From Thiomonas sp. FB-Cd (GTDB taxonomy: Bacteria; Pseudomonadota; Gammaproteobacteria; Burkholderiales; Burkholderiaceae_C), in assembly GCF_000733775.1 (NCBI RefSeq), contig NZ_JPOE01000002.1, forward strand, positions 2,232,001 through 2,296,000: DNA of 64,000 bases, written 5' to 3'. The notes beneath the pieces are model-generated. The model was not told where the DNA came from. It was given only the letters and a program-made list of their open reading frames with translations, and searched no databases. Position 1 is the stretch's first letter. Every line of letters starts with the position of its first letter. Positions 1-8,675 of this stretch are shown here, in pieces. Both the position numbers and the translations under genes were made by a program.

Positions 1-592
1 GTAGCGCGAAATGGCCCCAATAATCGAGTCCGGCCGCCTGTGCGGCGACCGCCCCGGTCCCAAAAATCAATGCCGGCACATACAGCGGCAACACCAACAA
101 GGCGAGCAACGCCCCGCCCCCGCGCAGCCCGAGGGTCAACGCCGCACCGATGGCACCGATAAGGGCCAAGAGCGGCGTGCCAATCAGCAAGCCGAGTGTC
201 AGAAGGGCCAACGCCGGGGTATCCAGCTGGTATTGCAGCCCCAACACCGGGGCCAGGACCACCAGTGGCAGCCCCGCCACCACCCAGTGCGCGCCGATCT
301 TGCCCGCGATGAGCCACGCCAGGGGTGTCGGCGATAGCGCCATTTGCTCAAGCGTGCCGTCGGCATAGTCATCAGCGAACAGACGATGCAGACCGAGCAG
401 GGTTGACAGCAGCGCTGCGACCCAAAGAACGCCAGGTCCAATGGTGCGAAGCAACGCGGGCTGCGGGCCGCCGCCGAGCGGAAACAGACTGGCGACAATC
501 ACGAAAAAAAACATCGCGGTCACCGCATCGCTGCGACGGCGCATCGCAAGCAAAAGCTCCCGTCTCAACATCGCCAGAAGGGCTGTCTTCAT
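1..592 (-). CDS. ccmB: CcmB, heme exporter permease (partial, runs off the left edge)
   Basis: The reverse strand is open from an ATG at 592 to the window edge, about 197 residues of a family that is usually about 220. It starts MKTALLAMLRRELLLAMRRR and contains FPLGGGPQPALLRTIGPGVLWVAALLS and FADDYADGTLEQMAL-like segments (shown here in parts) that match the CcmB family core. It has several hydrophobic stretches of membrane-helix length. CcmB is the permease half of the CcmAB ABC complex that works with CcmC/D to load heme onto CcmE for c-type cytochrome maturation. The start lies 3 bases downstream of the ccmA stop, so the two are one operon. The C-terminus is missing only because the window ends. 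Confidence 0.9.
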   Translation of the reverse strand, partial: MKTALLAMLRRELLLAMRRRSDAVTAMFFFVIVASLFPLGGGPQPALLRTIGPGVLWVAALLSTLLGLHRLFADDYADGTLEQMALSPTPLAWLIAGKIGAHWVVAGLPLVVLAPVLGLQYQLDTPALALLTLGLLIGTPLLALIGAIGAALTLGLRGGGALLALLVLPLYVPALIFGTGAVAAQAAGLDYWGHFAL

Positions 593-595
593 GGT

Positions 596-1219
596 TTACA
601 AATCCAGCTCGCGGCCGCCCGACAATCCGATCGTCTGGTGGCTGGTCAGCACAGCGAGGCCGCCCGCGTGCAAGTGCTCCTCGACGAGTTCGCCGATCAG
701 ATCCACCGCACTGGTGTCGAGCGCCGAAAGTGGCTCGTCGAGGATCCACAATGCAGCCGGGCGCAGCAACAGGCGGGCAAGCAACGCACGCCGGTGCTGA
801 CCCTGAGACAGTGCGCGCAGGGGCAGATCTTCCCTGCCCCGCAGGCCCAGGCGCGCCAGTGCCTTGAGCACAGGCACCTCGTCCAGATGCTGGCCATCGA
901 GGGCCGCGGCCAGACGAAGGTTCTCCAGCGCGCTGAGGTCTTCCTTCAGGCCGCTGCGGTGCCCCAGATAGAGCACCGCGCCTCGGAAATCATCGCCGGC
1001 GCGCGCCAGCTCCGAGCCGTTCCAGCGCACCACGCCATCGTGGGGGACAGCCAGCCCTGCCAGCAACCGCAACAAGCTGGTCTTGCCGGCGCCGTTGGCC
1101 CCGCGCACGTGCAGCCATTCACCCGCGCTGAGGCCGAAATCCAGACCGCGAAAAAGCATGCGCGTACCACGCTCACAGGCCAGCCCTTCCACCCGGAGGG
1201 TGTTGGCGACGGCGTTCAT
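596..1219 (-). CDS. ccmA: CcmA, heme exporter ATPase
   Basis: This is a 207-residue ABC ATPase counted from the ATG at 1219 (MNAVANTLRV). The frame stays open upstream to a GTG at 1309, but the ATG fits the usual CcmA length of about 205 and has an AGGG about 9 bases before it. Walker A (GANGAGKTS) is at residues 40-48, the signature LSQGQ at 137-141 and Walker B (LWILDEP) just after 156. CcmA drives CcmB/CcmC-dependent release of holo-CcmE in cytochrome c biogenesis (System I). It is transcribed leftward with ccmB, divergently from the sensor kinase. A candidate FNR-dependent promoter lies upstream. The other ccm genes are presumably beyond the left edge. Confidence 0.92.
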   Translation of the reverse strand: MNAVANTLRVEGLACERGTRMLFRGLDFGLSAGEWLHVRGANGAGKTSLLRLLAGLAVPHDGVVRWNGSELARAGDDFRGAVLYLGHRSGLKEDLSALENLRLAAALDGQHLDEVPVLKALARLGLRGREDLPLRALSQGQHRRALLARLLLRPAALWILDEPLSALDTSAVDLIGELVEEHLHAGGLAVLTSHQTIGLSGGRELDL

Positions 1220-1351
1220 CTGGCCCATCCCTGCCGGAGCACTGCTTGCCCCGGCACCCATCGTGTCGGGCACCGGAAAGCCAATCGTAAGCGGACAACA
1301 CGGTTGCACATGGATCTCAACAGAGCGAAGACTTCGAACACCTTCAGTTGC

Positions 1352-1393
1352 AATCTATTGCATGCAATCAAGGCCAGTTTTGATGCTGGTCAA
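1352..1393 (-). promoter_or_regulatory. Candidate class II FNR/ANR promoter for ccmAB
   Basis: Read on the minus strand, TTGACCAGCATCAA (1393-1380) is followed after exactly 22 bases by TAGATT (1357-1352), a possible -10. The predicted start is near 1345, which puts the box centre at -41.5, the class II FNR position. A 12-base palindrome ATTGCATGCAAT (1357-1368) lies between them; its role is unknown. This is a motif match only. Confidence 0.6.
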
Positions 1394-1449
1394 CCCGATC
1401 CAAACTTGCCGCGGCATGTGTCGGGAGCCACGCACGCACCGGCATTTGC

Positions 1450-1491
1450 TTGACCTGCATCAAGCCCGAGGTATGGCGCCCTACCTAGACT
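1450..1491 (+). promoter_or_regulatory. Candidate class II FNR/ANR promoter for the sensor kinase operon
   Basis: TTGACCTGCATCAA (1450-1463) matches the FNR consensus TTGAT-N4-ATCAA at 9 of 10 positions. After 22 bases comes TAGACT (1486-1491). The predicted start near 1498 places the box at -41.5. It points at the kinase start at 1589, leaving a leader of about 90 bases. Together with the mirrored site at 1380-1393 it makes a back-to-back pair with box centres 70 bases apart. Confidence 0.62.
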
Positions 1492-1588
1492 TGGGCCGAC
1501 TCTGTGCACGCGTGTTTGCGCGCACCCGCGTCGATCGCTCATGTACCGCTGTGCCGCGCCCACCTAGCCTCGTCTGCAAACGCCCCTG

Positions 1589-3625
1589 ATGGCATCGACA
1601 ATACGCCCGCCGCTGGCCGTGGGCGCGCTCGCCGTGATCACGATCATCGCGATCTCGGTATCCGTCACGTTGCTTCTGGCGGATTTGCGCCACCGCGCCA
1701 CCACCCGCGACAGCCAGGAAACGACGAGCCTGACTCGCATGCTGGCCGAGCAGACTGCGCAGGCCTTCAAGCGCACCGACGTTGCGCTGCGCAGCGTCGA
1801 CGAGCGCTTGCAGTCGCCATTCGTCAGCCAACTCGCACTCGACAGCCTTCCGGTGCACCTTCTCCTGCTGTCGCGCTTGTCCGGCATGGGACAGGCTGGT
1901 GCACTCTTTATCGCCGATGCCCAGGGTCGGGTGGTGAGTTCGTCGCGGCAGTTTCCAGCACCGGCGCTGTCCGTGGCGGATCGCCCATATTTCAAGGCAT
2001 TCGTCGACAATCGGCGCAGCAGTCTCGTCATTGATGCGCCGGTGCAAAGCCGCGCCACGGGTGCGTGGACCGTGCATGTGGCACGGCCGCTGCGCAGCGC
2101 GGACGGACGTCTGCGCGGCGTCGTCGTCGCCGCCATCCGCACGGACCAGTTGGAACGACTGTTTGGCTACATGAAGCTCGATTTCATGCGGCCGGTTGCG
2201 CTGTACCTGAGTGATGGCCGGTTGATTGCGAGTGTCCCACATCGCGACGCGGAGATTGGCGAACCAGCGCCCGAACTGCAGGGCGTGCGCGTCCCGCCGC
2301 CGGGCGCCGTCGGCGTGTTTGACCACTTCGCAGCGGGAGGTGCCGACCAGGTGTTTGCGCTGGAGCGCATTGAAGGATTGCCGCTCATGGTCGGGGTCAC
2401 CGACAATGTGGCGCAGACCCTGGCGGCGTGGCGCGAGACCGCCATTCCCATCGGCGCCGGCGCCTTGCTGGTCTGTGCGCTGATCGGCGTTGCAGCAGGA
2501 TTTTTGGCGATTGAGCTCAAGCGAGGCGAGCAGCTCAACCTCGCACTGCAAGAAGCCGACAGCCGCTGGCGCCTGACGCTCAACTCGGTGATGGATGCGA
2601 TCGTCTCGATTGATGCCGAGCAAAACATTGTGATGTTCAACCCGGCAGCCGAGCGCATGTTCGGCATTCCCGCAGACCGCGCCATCGGCAAGCCGCTTGC
2701 TACGCTGCTGCCGCAGCGCTTGCGCGAGGCGCACGAAACGCATGTGCGCGCGTTCATGGCTTCGGGCATGTCATCGAGAGCGATGGCTCCGCTCATCGAG
2801 ATCCTCGGATTGCGTGCCGACGGCACGGAATTTCCCGTCGAGTCCGCAATCTCGCAGACTGAAATTGCAGGCAAAGTGCAGCTGACTGCCATGCTCAGGG
2901 ACGTGACCGAGCGGCGTCGGCGTGAAGCCGAACTGCGATCGATGAATGAGGAGCTGCGACGGCTCTCTATCGCCCAGCAAACCGTGCGCGAGGAGGAACG
3001 GGCGAGGATTTCGCGTGAGCTGCATGATGACCTTGGTCAACAGCTCACCGGCATCAAGCTCGACCTGAGCTGGCTCGGCGGCCGCTTGAAGGAGGGGCGT
3101 CAGCCGGCGCCGGAGACCCTCGACTCGATGCGCCGCTTGCTCGACGGCGCCATTGGTGCAGTCCGCCGCATTTCCACCGAATTGAGGCCACGCATCCTGG
3201 ACGATCTGGATTTTGAGGATGCCATCGCCTGGCAGGTCGGCGAGTTTGCACGCCGCAGCAAGCTTCAGGTCGATCTCAAGCTGGCTGCGGCGTCGCTGGT
3301 GCATGGCGACGCGGTCGCCACGGCATTGTTTCGCATCGTGCAGGAATCCCTGACGAACATCGCTCGCCACGCCGAGGCCACGATGGTTCGCATTCACCTG
3401 GAGCAGTGCGCCGATGGACTGTGCCTGCAGGTCACCGATGACGGCCGCGGATTTTCCCCCGGGGCGCGCTCCAGCGGCATCGGACTGCTCAGCATGCGCG
3501 AGCGAGCCACCGCGCTGGGCGGGACGTTCACCATCCGCCCCGGTTCTGCCGGTGGCACGACAGTTGAGGTGCGCATCCCGATTACCGACGAGCCCCAGCC
3601 AGAAACCGCTGGAGAACCGCTATGA
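1589..3625 (+). CDS. Membrane sensor histidine kinase, NarX/DegS type with PAS domain
   Basis: The 678-residue protein has an N-terminal membrane helix (about residues 10-30), a periplasmic sensor region of about 250 residues resembling a double-Cache domain, and a second helix at about 286-307. A PAS domain follows (about 325-440), then a HisKA_3 dimerisation domain with RISRELHDDLGQQL, phospho-acceptor His479, then a HATPase domain with a DDGRGF box and GIGLLSMRERA. This is the architecture of kinases paired with NarL-type regulators. Its stop overlaps the next start (ATGA), so the two are co-translated. Its neighbours are electron-transfer genes, so it may sense an electron donor or acceptor; the ligand is not visible. 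There is no clear Shine-Dalgarno before the ATG, so the start is somewhat uncertain. Confidence 0.9.
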   Translation: MASTIRPPLAVGALAVITIIAISVSVTLLLADLRHRATTRDSQETTSLTRMLAEQTAQAFKRTDVALRSVDERLQSPFVSQLALDSLPVHLLLLSRLSGMGQAGALFIADAQGRVVSSSRQFPAPALSVADRPYFKAFVDNRRSSLVIDAPVQSRATGAWTVHVARPLRSADGRLRGVVVAAIRTDQLERLFGYMKLDFMRPVALYLSDGRLIASVPHRDAEIGEPAPELQGVRVPPPGAVGVFDHFAAGGADQVFALERIEGLPLMVGVTDNVAQTLAAWRETAIPIGAGALLVCALIGVAAGFLAIELKRGEQLNLALQEADSRWRLTLNSVMDAIVSIDAEQNIVMFNPAAERMFGIPADRAIGKPLATLLPQRLREAHETHVRAFMASGMSSRAMAPLIEILGLRADGTEFPVESAISQTEIAGKVQLTAMLRDVTERRRREAELRSMNEELRRLSIAQQTVREEERARISRELHDDLGQQLTGIKLDLSWLGGRLKEGRQPAPETLDSMRRLLDGAIGAVRRISTELRPRILDDLDFEDAIAWQVGEFARRSKLQVDLKLAAASLVHGDAVATALFRIVQESLTNIARHAEATMVRIHLEQCADGLCLQVTDDGRGFSPGARSSGIGLLSMRERATALGGTFTIRPGSAGGTTVEVRIPITDEPQPETAGEPL

Positions 3626-4272
3626 ACAAAGTCGACGTTCTGGTTGCCGACGACCACGCAATCATCCGTAACGGACTGCGCAACATTCTGGACGACACGG
3701 AGGATTTGTGCTGCGCCGCAACAGCCGACAACGGCAACACGCTGTTGTCCCTGGTGCGCACGCGCGACTGGGGACTGCTGGTACTTGACCTGTCGATGCC
3801 GGGACGCAACGGATTGGAGTTGATCAAACTGGTCAAGGCCGAGCGCCCCCGCCTGCCGATCCTGGTCTTCACCATGCATCAGGAGGAGCAGTACGCGGTA
3901 CGCGCGATCCGTGCCGGGGCCGCCGGCTATTTGACCAAGGAATCGGACGGCGATCTCCTGCTTGTCGCCATGCGCAAGGTCGCTGCAGGCGGCGTCTACG
4001 TCAATGCGAAGGTGGCCGAATTGCTGGCCACGGAAGTCTCGCACTCGCATTCGGCGCCAACCCACACCTTGTTGTCCAACCGCGAGTTCGAGATTTTCAC
4101 GCGCATCGTCAACGGCCGCAGTCTCACCGAGATCGCGGAGGAGCTCGCGCTGAGCGTCAAAACCGTCAGCACACACAAATCCCACATCCTGGAAAAAATG
4201 GGACTCACGCACCAGGTCGAGCTGGTGCGCTACGCCTTGAACCACGGATTGGTCGACAGTGCGCCCGACTAG
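3622..4272 (+). CDS. NarL/FixJ-family response regulator
   Basis: The 216-residue regulator has an N-terminal receiver domain with acidic pocket DD (residues 10-11), phosphorylated Asp56 in VLDLSMPG, and the Lys of LTKESDG. The C-terminal LuxR-type helix-turn-helix starts around LSNREFEIF and contains IAEELALSVKTVSTHKSHI. The start overlaps the kinase stop by four bases. It is the cognate partner of the kinase upstream. The cytochrome/decaheme/porin operon that begins 440 bases downstream is an obvious candidate target, by inference only. Confidence 0.92.
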   Translation: MNKVDVLVADDHAIIRNGLRNILDDTEDLCCAATADNGNTLLSLVRTRDWGLLVLDLSMPGRNGLELIKLVKAERPRLPILVFTMHQEEQYAVRAIRAGAAGYLTKESDGDLLLVAMRKVAAGGVYVNAKVAELLATEVSHSHSAPTHTLLSNREFEIFTRIVNGRSLTEIAEELALSVKTVSTHKSHILEKMGLTHQVELVRYALNHGLVDSAPD

Positions 4273-4540
4273 GCGGGGCGCGCAGCATTGCTGTTGTCCG
4301 CTGCTGTGCCATCTCGATTGAGCGGCGCCCGCCACAGTCGACGCCACTCCTCGCGGTCAGGTTTTTGATCCGTCTTTTTCTCGCCACAAGGCGAGCCGCC
4401 GGTGCCGCTTGCGCATTTGGCTGACCGACCCCCAGATTACTTCGCCCTGACTACCAGCGCCGTCAATCGGAGGATAAGGCGCGCCTGCTCACAGGATCGA
4501 TCGCCAATTTCCATCAATTCGCGCGAACTTGGCTCTGCAC

Positions 4541-4582
4541 AACACGATCACTTCGTGTTTTCTGATGCCGAATCAGATTTTT
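4541..4582 (+). terminator. Possible tandem hairpin terminator after the two-component operon
   Basis: Two short hairpins occur in a row: AACACGA/TCGTGTT (4541-4547/4553-4559) followed by TTTTCT, and TCTGAT/ATCAGA (4561-4566/4572-4577) followed by TTTTTC. Each is weak, but both are followed by T runs on the plus strand. They lie 270 bases after the regulator and 130 bases before the cytochrome gene. The rest of 4273-4711 shows no gene. Confidence 0.4.
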
Positions 4583-4711
4583 CTGATGGGCAATTTGATC
4601 GGCTTCCGATAGTGCATCAGGGTTATCCCCATCAACAATCTCCACCAGACGTTGCGATTCGCCGAACCGCGATTCGTACGCATGCAATCTTCGATCCTAA
4701 AGGTGGACACC

Positions 4712-5047
4712 ATGATGCACAGATCCTTGATCACCCTCGCTGCCAGTGCGGCAGCGCTCAGCTTATTCGTCCTCGCACCATCGGCGCACGCCGATGCGGG
4801 CAAGGATCTCGCCCGCTCCCATGGCTGCTTTACCTGCCACGCCATGTCCGGCACGAAGGTTGGCCCAGCCTTCGACGCCATCGCGGCCAAATTCGCGGGC
4901 AAGACGGATGAGGAGAGCACCTTGGTGAATGCCATCAGGCATGGCGAGACCGGGACTTTCGGCGCCATGGCGATGCCGGCCAACCCCGCGCTCAGCGAGG
5001 CTGATGCCAAGGTCATCGCGGACTGGATCGCAACTCTCAAGAAATAG
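4712..5047 (+). CDS. Small periplasmic class I c-type cytochrome (c551/c552-like)
   Basis: Start chosen at the ATG at 4712, which has AAGGTGG in good position; upstream in-frame ATGs (4652, 4682) lack this. The 111-residue product begins MMHRSLITLAASAAALSLF, a Sec signal peptide ending near SAHA-DAG. The mature part, about 85 residues, has one heme motif CFTCH near its start and a Met-Pro near the end (AMAMPANP) as likely sixth ligand, followed by a C-terminal helix DAKVIADWIATLKK. This is the plan of monoheme electron shuttles. It lies directly upstream of the decaheme cytochrome and porin, so it probably carries electrons between that conduit and the inner membrane. Confidence 0.88.
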   Translation: MMHRSLITLAASAAALSLFVLAPSAHADAGKDLARSHGCFTCHAMSGTKVGPAFDAIAAKFAGKTDEESTLVNAIRHGETGTFGAMAMPANPALSEADAKVIADWIATLKK

Positions 5048-5119
5048 GCCAAACAGCGCCCGGAACCCATCCGCCTACGTCACGACAGCGATACCTCAGC
5101 CAACTCCAGGGAGCACACC

Positions 5120-6130
5120 GTGCAGTTCATCCGAAAACTCATTCTTGCCGCCGGCCTGATTCTCGCCGGATGGGGGGCTACGGCTTTCGCCGCCGACCCG
5201 ATCAACTTGCCGGCGATGGGCGAGTCGAACCCCGCCTTGTCAACACCAGCGATGGTCTCCAAGCAAAAATTGGCTGAAGACGCCAAATGCACGCGCTGCC
5301 ATGATGAAAACGAGGCCAAGCCGATCCTGTCCATTTTTCAGACCAAGCACGGCGTGACGGCAGATCCGCGCACGCCAACCTGCCAGTCCTGTCACGGCCC
5401 GAGCCTGGCCCACTTGGCTGGTCCAGTCAACGGCAAGATCGCACCGCCTGACGTGCGTTTCAACAATGACAACTACCCCGAATCCAGCGCCAGCCAGCGC
5501 GCTGCGGCGTGCCTGACCTGCCACAAGGGCACGCAACGCGCGCATTGGGACGGTAGCCCCCACCAAGTCAACGGTCTGGCCTGCAATGACTGCCACGTCA
5601 TCCATAGCCCGGTCGACAAGGTGCGCAGCCGCATGACCCAGCCTCAGGTCTGCTTCACCTGCCATAAGGCTCGCCGCGCCGACATCCAGAAGATCTCGCA
5701 CCACCCCATCGGCAACGGAAAGATGGTCTGCTCTGACTGCCACAACCCGCACGGCTCGGTCGGCCCGGATCTGATGAAAAAGGCCACGATCAACGCAACC
5801 TGCTGGACCTGCCACGCGGACAAGCGCGGGCCTTTCCTGTGGGAACACCAGCCCGTCACCGAAAACTGCACGGACTGCCACACGCCGCATGGCTCGAACA
5901 TTGCGCCTTTGCTGAAGTCACGTCCCCCATTCCTGTGTCAGGAATGCCATGACGGCCCCCATGCCAGCATCAACCCAGCCGGCCCCGGCATTGCCGGAGC
6001 GCAGGTTCCTGGCACCGGGTACATCGGCGCGCCAAACCCGACGGCGACCACCGCTGGCCGCGCCTGCCTGAACTGCCACGTCATGGTCCACGGCTCCAAC
6101 AGCCCGGCCGGTGCGTTCCTGTTCCGCTAA
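5120..6130 (+). CDS. Decaheme c-type cytochrome, DmsE/MtrA/PioA family
   Basis: The 336-residue protein starts at a GTG with a CAGGGAG Shine-Dalgarno about 7 bases upstream. It has a signal peptide (LILAAGLILAGWGATAFAA). Ten CXXCH motifs are present: CTRCH, CQSCH, CLTCH, CNDCH, CFTCH, CSDCH, CWTCH, CTDCH, CQECH and CLNCH, with scattered extra histidines that can supply distal ligands. Length and heme count match MtrA/MtoA/DmsE. In known systems this protein sits inside the MtrB barrel and moves electrons across the outer membrane. It is followed 17 bases later by the porin. No outer-surface MtrC/OmcA gene is nearby, as in the Fe(II)-oxidation (Mto/Pio) arrangements. Confidence 0.93.
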   Translation: MQFIRKLILAAGLILAGWGATAFAADPINLPAMGESNPALSTPAMVSKQKLAEDAKCTRCHDENEAKPILSIFQTKHGVTADPRTPTCQSCHGPSLAHLAGPVNGKIAPPDVRFNNDNYPESSASQRAAACLTCHKGTQRAHWDGSPHQVNGLACNDCHVIHSPVDKVRSRMTQPQVCFTCHKARRADIQKISHHPIGNGKMVCSDCHNPHGSVGPDLMKKATINATCWTCHADKRGPFLWEHQPVTENCTDCHTPHGSNIAPLLKSRPPFLCQECHDGPHASINPAGPGIAGAQVPGTGYIGAPNPTATTAGRACLNCHVMVHGSNSPAGAFLFR

Positions 6131-6147
6131 ATAACGAGGATCACGCC

Positions 6148-8502
6148 ATGAAAAGCATGAAACCCGCGCTGTCTGCAAAGCCACTGGTCATTGCACTCCA
6201 AAGCGCCCTTGCAACACTCGCCGTCCTGTCGCTGACCACGGTTGCCCGAGCCGACGATGACGTCGCCCGACTGACCAACCCCACGAATTCGATCGAAATT
6301 GGTGGCGCCTACACGGACAGCAGTTCGGCCCAGTTCGGCCAGTACAACGGCCTGTCCAAGTCCGGCGTGAGCCTGATTGGCAACGTTGACCTGCGCGGCG
6401 GCGATGCCTACGGCCAAAAACCAGGCACGATGCGCTGGTCGCTCGAGGGGACCAACTTGGGCTTGAGCGACCGCTACCTCGGGGGATCCCTGTCCAACCA
6501 GGGAACCTGGGAACTCGGTCTGAGCTACCAGCAGCTGCGCCACTACCAGACCGACTCCTACCAGACCCCCCTGCAAGGCGACCGCGGCGGCAACACCTTC
6601 ACGATGCCTGCCGGATTTGGATTGGTCAATGAGGCCAGGGGCTCAACGGGCACGCAGGCCCTAACTGCCACGCAACAGGCGTTTTTCCAAACCAAGGATG
6701 TCTATTCGGAGAAGGACATCGCGCGCTTCAACGCGCTGCACAATTTCGGGCCGAACTGGGACCTGCGCTTTAACTGGCAACACATTACGCAGTCCGGTGC
6801 GAAGCTCATGGGCTCCGGCACCGACAATTCGGCCACCACCACGCAGTTCACCCTTGCCGGCTACACCCCGAAAAACGAAGGCGTGCAGCTTCTGATGAAC
6901 CCGACCGAGTACAAGATCGACAACTTCACGCTGTCGCTCGACTGGTCTGGCGAAAAGGGATTCTTCACCGGTAGCTTCCTCGGTTCGCGGTTCCGCGACA
7001 ACTACGACGCGGTGTACTTCTCCAATCCGTTCGTGAACCAGAAGGTTGCCAACGGCACCCTGTTCAGCGGCCCCTATCCGACGGACATGCTGAGCACGGC
7101 TCCGGACAACAATGACAACCAGATCAGCCTCATGGGCGGCTACAACCTGACGCCAAGCACCAAGCTGGTCGGTGGTTACTCGTACGGACGCAACACCCAG
7201 AACGCCGCCTTTACGTACGAGCCGGTGCTGATGCAATCCGGCGCGTCGCCGGTCGGCTCGCTTGACGGCCTGGTGGTCAACACCCACGCCGACGCCCGAT
7301 TGACCAACCAGACCACCCAGGCCCTGCGCCTGTCGGCCGGCGTGGTCTATAACAAGCGCGACAACCAGACAGCATCCAATGTCTATCCGTTCTTCACCCT
7401 GGGTGGCGATCCAGCATCCCCGGTCAACGTTCCGATCAGTCACAGCACGGCTGATACCGACGTGGCCGGCGACTACACCATCAGTCAGAGCCAGCATGTG
7501 CATCTCGGCCTGAAGAACGAGACGACGAAACGGTGGTGCGACAACACGGTCGCGGTGATTCAGGGTGAGACGCTGGCGGGAATTCCAACTTACTACACGA
7601 CGACGTCCTGTGCGCAAGTCCCCAAGGAAAGCGAGAACAGTCTCCTGGCGAACTATCGCCTGAAAGCAACGGAGAACCTGAATTTCAACGTTGGATACAA
7701 CTACGCTGACCGGAAGTCAACGCTGAACTCGACCTTCTACAACCCGATGCAGGCATTCGACGAAGGTTACGAAAATCCGGGCTTCGTGGCTTACTTCGAT
7801 GCTTCGCGCAAACGCAACCAGGGACGCGTGTCCGCCAATTGGCAGGCGACGCCGGCACTGAACCTCAGCCTGAGCGGAAACTTCGCCAGCGACTCGTACT
7901 ACGACTCCGCATTGGGTGTGCAGGGCGGCCATGAGGCCAACGTCAACCTCGACTCGAGCTACCAGGCTTCGGCCAACACCCTGCTTTCGGCCTACGCAAC
8001 CTGGCAATGGCGCAAGCGCGACATGTTCGACTACAGCTACCGGGTCAACGGCACGACCGCCAAACCCTATTACTGGGTCAACGGTCTGCGTGACAATGCA
8101 CTCACGCTGGGCATCACGGCAAAGCACGATGGCATGCTCAACGGAAAGCTCGGCTTGGCGGCGGATCTGTCTTACTCCCTCGACAATACCGGATATTCAA
8201 GCTTCATCCTGCCGGGACAGACCACCACGTGCAACACCGGGGGCACGAGCGGCTACAACTGCGGCAGCATTCCAGACATTCACACCGAGATTGCGACGCT
8301 GAAGCTAACCGGGAACTACAAGGTCGACAAACAGAATTCCTTCCTGTTCGGCTACCTGTACCAGAAGCTGAATTCGAACGACTATCTCTACAACTTCTAC
8401 CAGTACGGCTACACATCAACGTCGACGATGCCCGCGAATCTTCAAAACCCGAGTTACTCGGTCAACGTGATCTTCGTGGCCTACCGCTACACGTTCATGT
8501 GA
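6148..8502 (+). CDS. MtrB/PioB-family decaheme-associated outer-membrane beta-barrel
   Basis: The 784-residue protein has a signal peptide ending near ARA-DDD. It is full of alternating polar/aromatic strands typical of large barrels. The region after the signal, IEIGGAYTDSSSAQFGQYNG, is the characteristic start of MtrB/PioB proteins. The C-terminus ends in an aromatic strand (VAYRYTFM). The N-terminal CXXC motif known from Shewanella MtrB is absent; the cysteines seen are in two loop-like segments (RWCDN/TTSCAQ and TTCNTGG/YNCGS). The gene is the third of a cytochrome-MtrA-MtrB operon and has a GAGGA ribosome site. It should sheath the decaheme protein in the outer membrane. Confidence 0.9.
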   Translation: MKSMKPALSAKPLVIALQSALATLAVLSLTTVARADDDVARLTNPTNSIEIGGAYTDSSSAQFGQYNGLSKSGVSLIGNVDLRGGDAYGQKPGTMRWSLEGTNLGLSDRYLGGSLSNQGTWELGLSYQQLRHYQTDSYQTPLQGDRGGNTFTMPAGFGLVNEARGSTGTQALTATQQAFFQTKDVYSEKDIARFNALHNFGPNWDLRFNWQHITQSGAKLMGSGTDNSATTTQFTLAGYTPKNEGVQLLMNPTEYKIDNFTLSLDWSGEKGFFTGSFLGSRFRDNYDAVYFSNPFVNQKVANGTLFSGPYPTDMLSTAPDNNDNQISLMGGYNLTPSTKLVGGYSYGRNTQNAAFTYEPVLMQSGASPVGSLDGLVVNTHADARLTNQTTQALRLSAGVVYNKRDNQTASNVYPFFTLGGDPASPVNVPISHSTADTDVAGDYTISQSQHVHLGLKNETTKRWCDNTVAVIQGETLAGIPTYYTTTSCAQVPKESENSLLANYRLKATENLNFNVGYNYADRKSTLNSTFYNPMQAFDEGYENPGFVAYFDASRKRNQGRVSANWQATPALNLSLSGNFASDSYYDSALGVQGGHEANVNLDSSYQASANTLLSAYATWQWRKRDMFDYSYRVNGTTAKPYYWVNGLRDNALTLGITAKHDGMLNGKLGLAADLSYSLDNTGYSSFILPGQTTTCNTGGTSGYNCGSIPDIHTEIATLKLTGNYKVDKQNSFLFGYLYQKLNSNDYLYNFYQYGYTSTSTMPANLQNPSYSVNVIFVAYRYTFM

Positions 8503-8579
8503 CGCGCACCGCACGGTGGTGGACGCCGCTTAAGGCGCGCACCACCGCTGCCCCGCACGTCTTCTTGTCTCTTCCACCG

Positions 8580-8611
8580 CAACACGCAGCCTCGAAGGAG
8601 GCTGCGTGTTG
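8580..8611. terminator. Strong hairpin between convergent genes, likely bidirectional terminator
   Basis: A 14-base-pair stem (8580-8593 with 8598-8611, arms reading CAACACGCAGCCTC) closes a GAAG tetraloop. It sits 78 bases after the porin stop and 65 bases beyond the end of the opposing Sel1 gene. The following T run is weak (GTTGTTGCTT), so Rho-independent strength is uncertain. Confidence 0.65.
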
Positions 8612-8675
8612 TTGCTTACGGGTCGATCTTCGCCTGTAGCGCGACAGGGGCTGCCCCCACGCGCGCATGCGCAAC

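Noticed and set aside
4380..4395. CTCGCC-ACAA-GGCGAG hairpin after the response regulator
   Set aside because: No T run on the downstream side of either strand; the hairpins at 4541-4582 are better terminator candidates.
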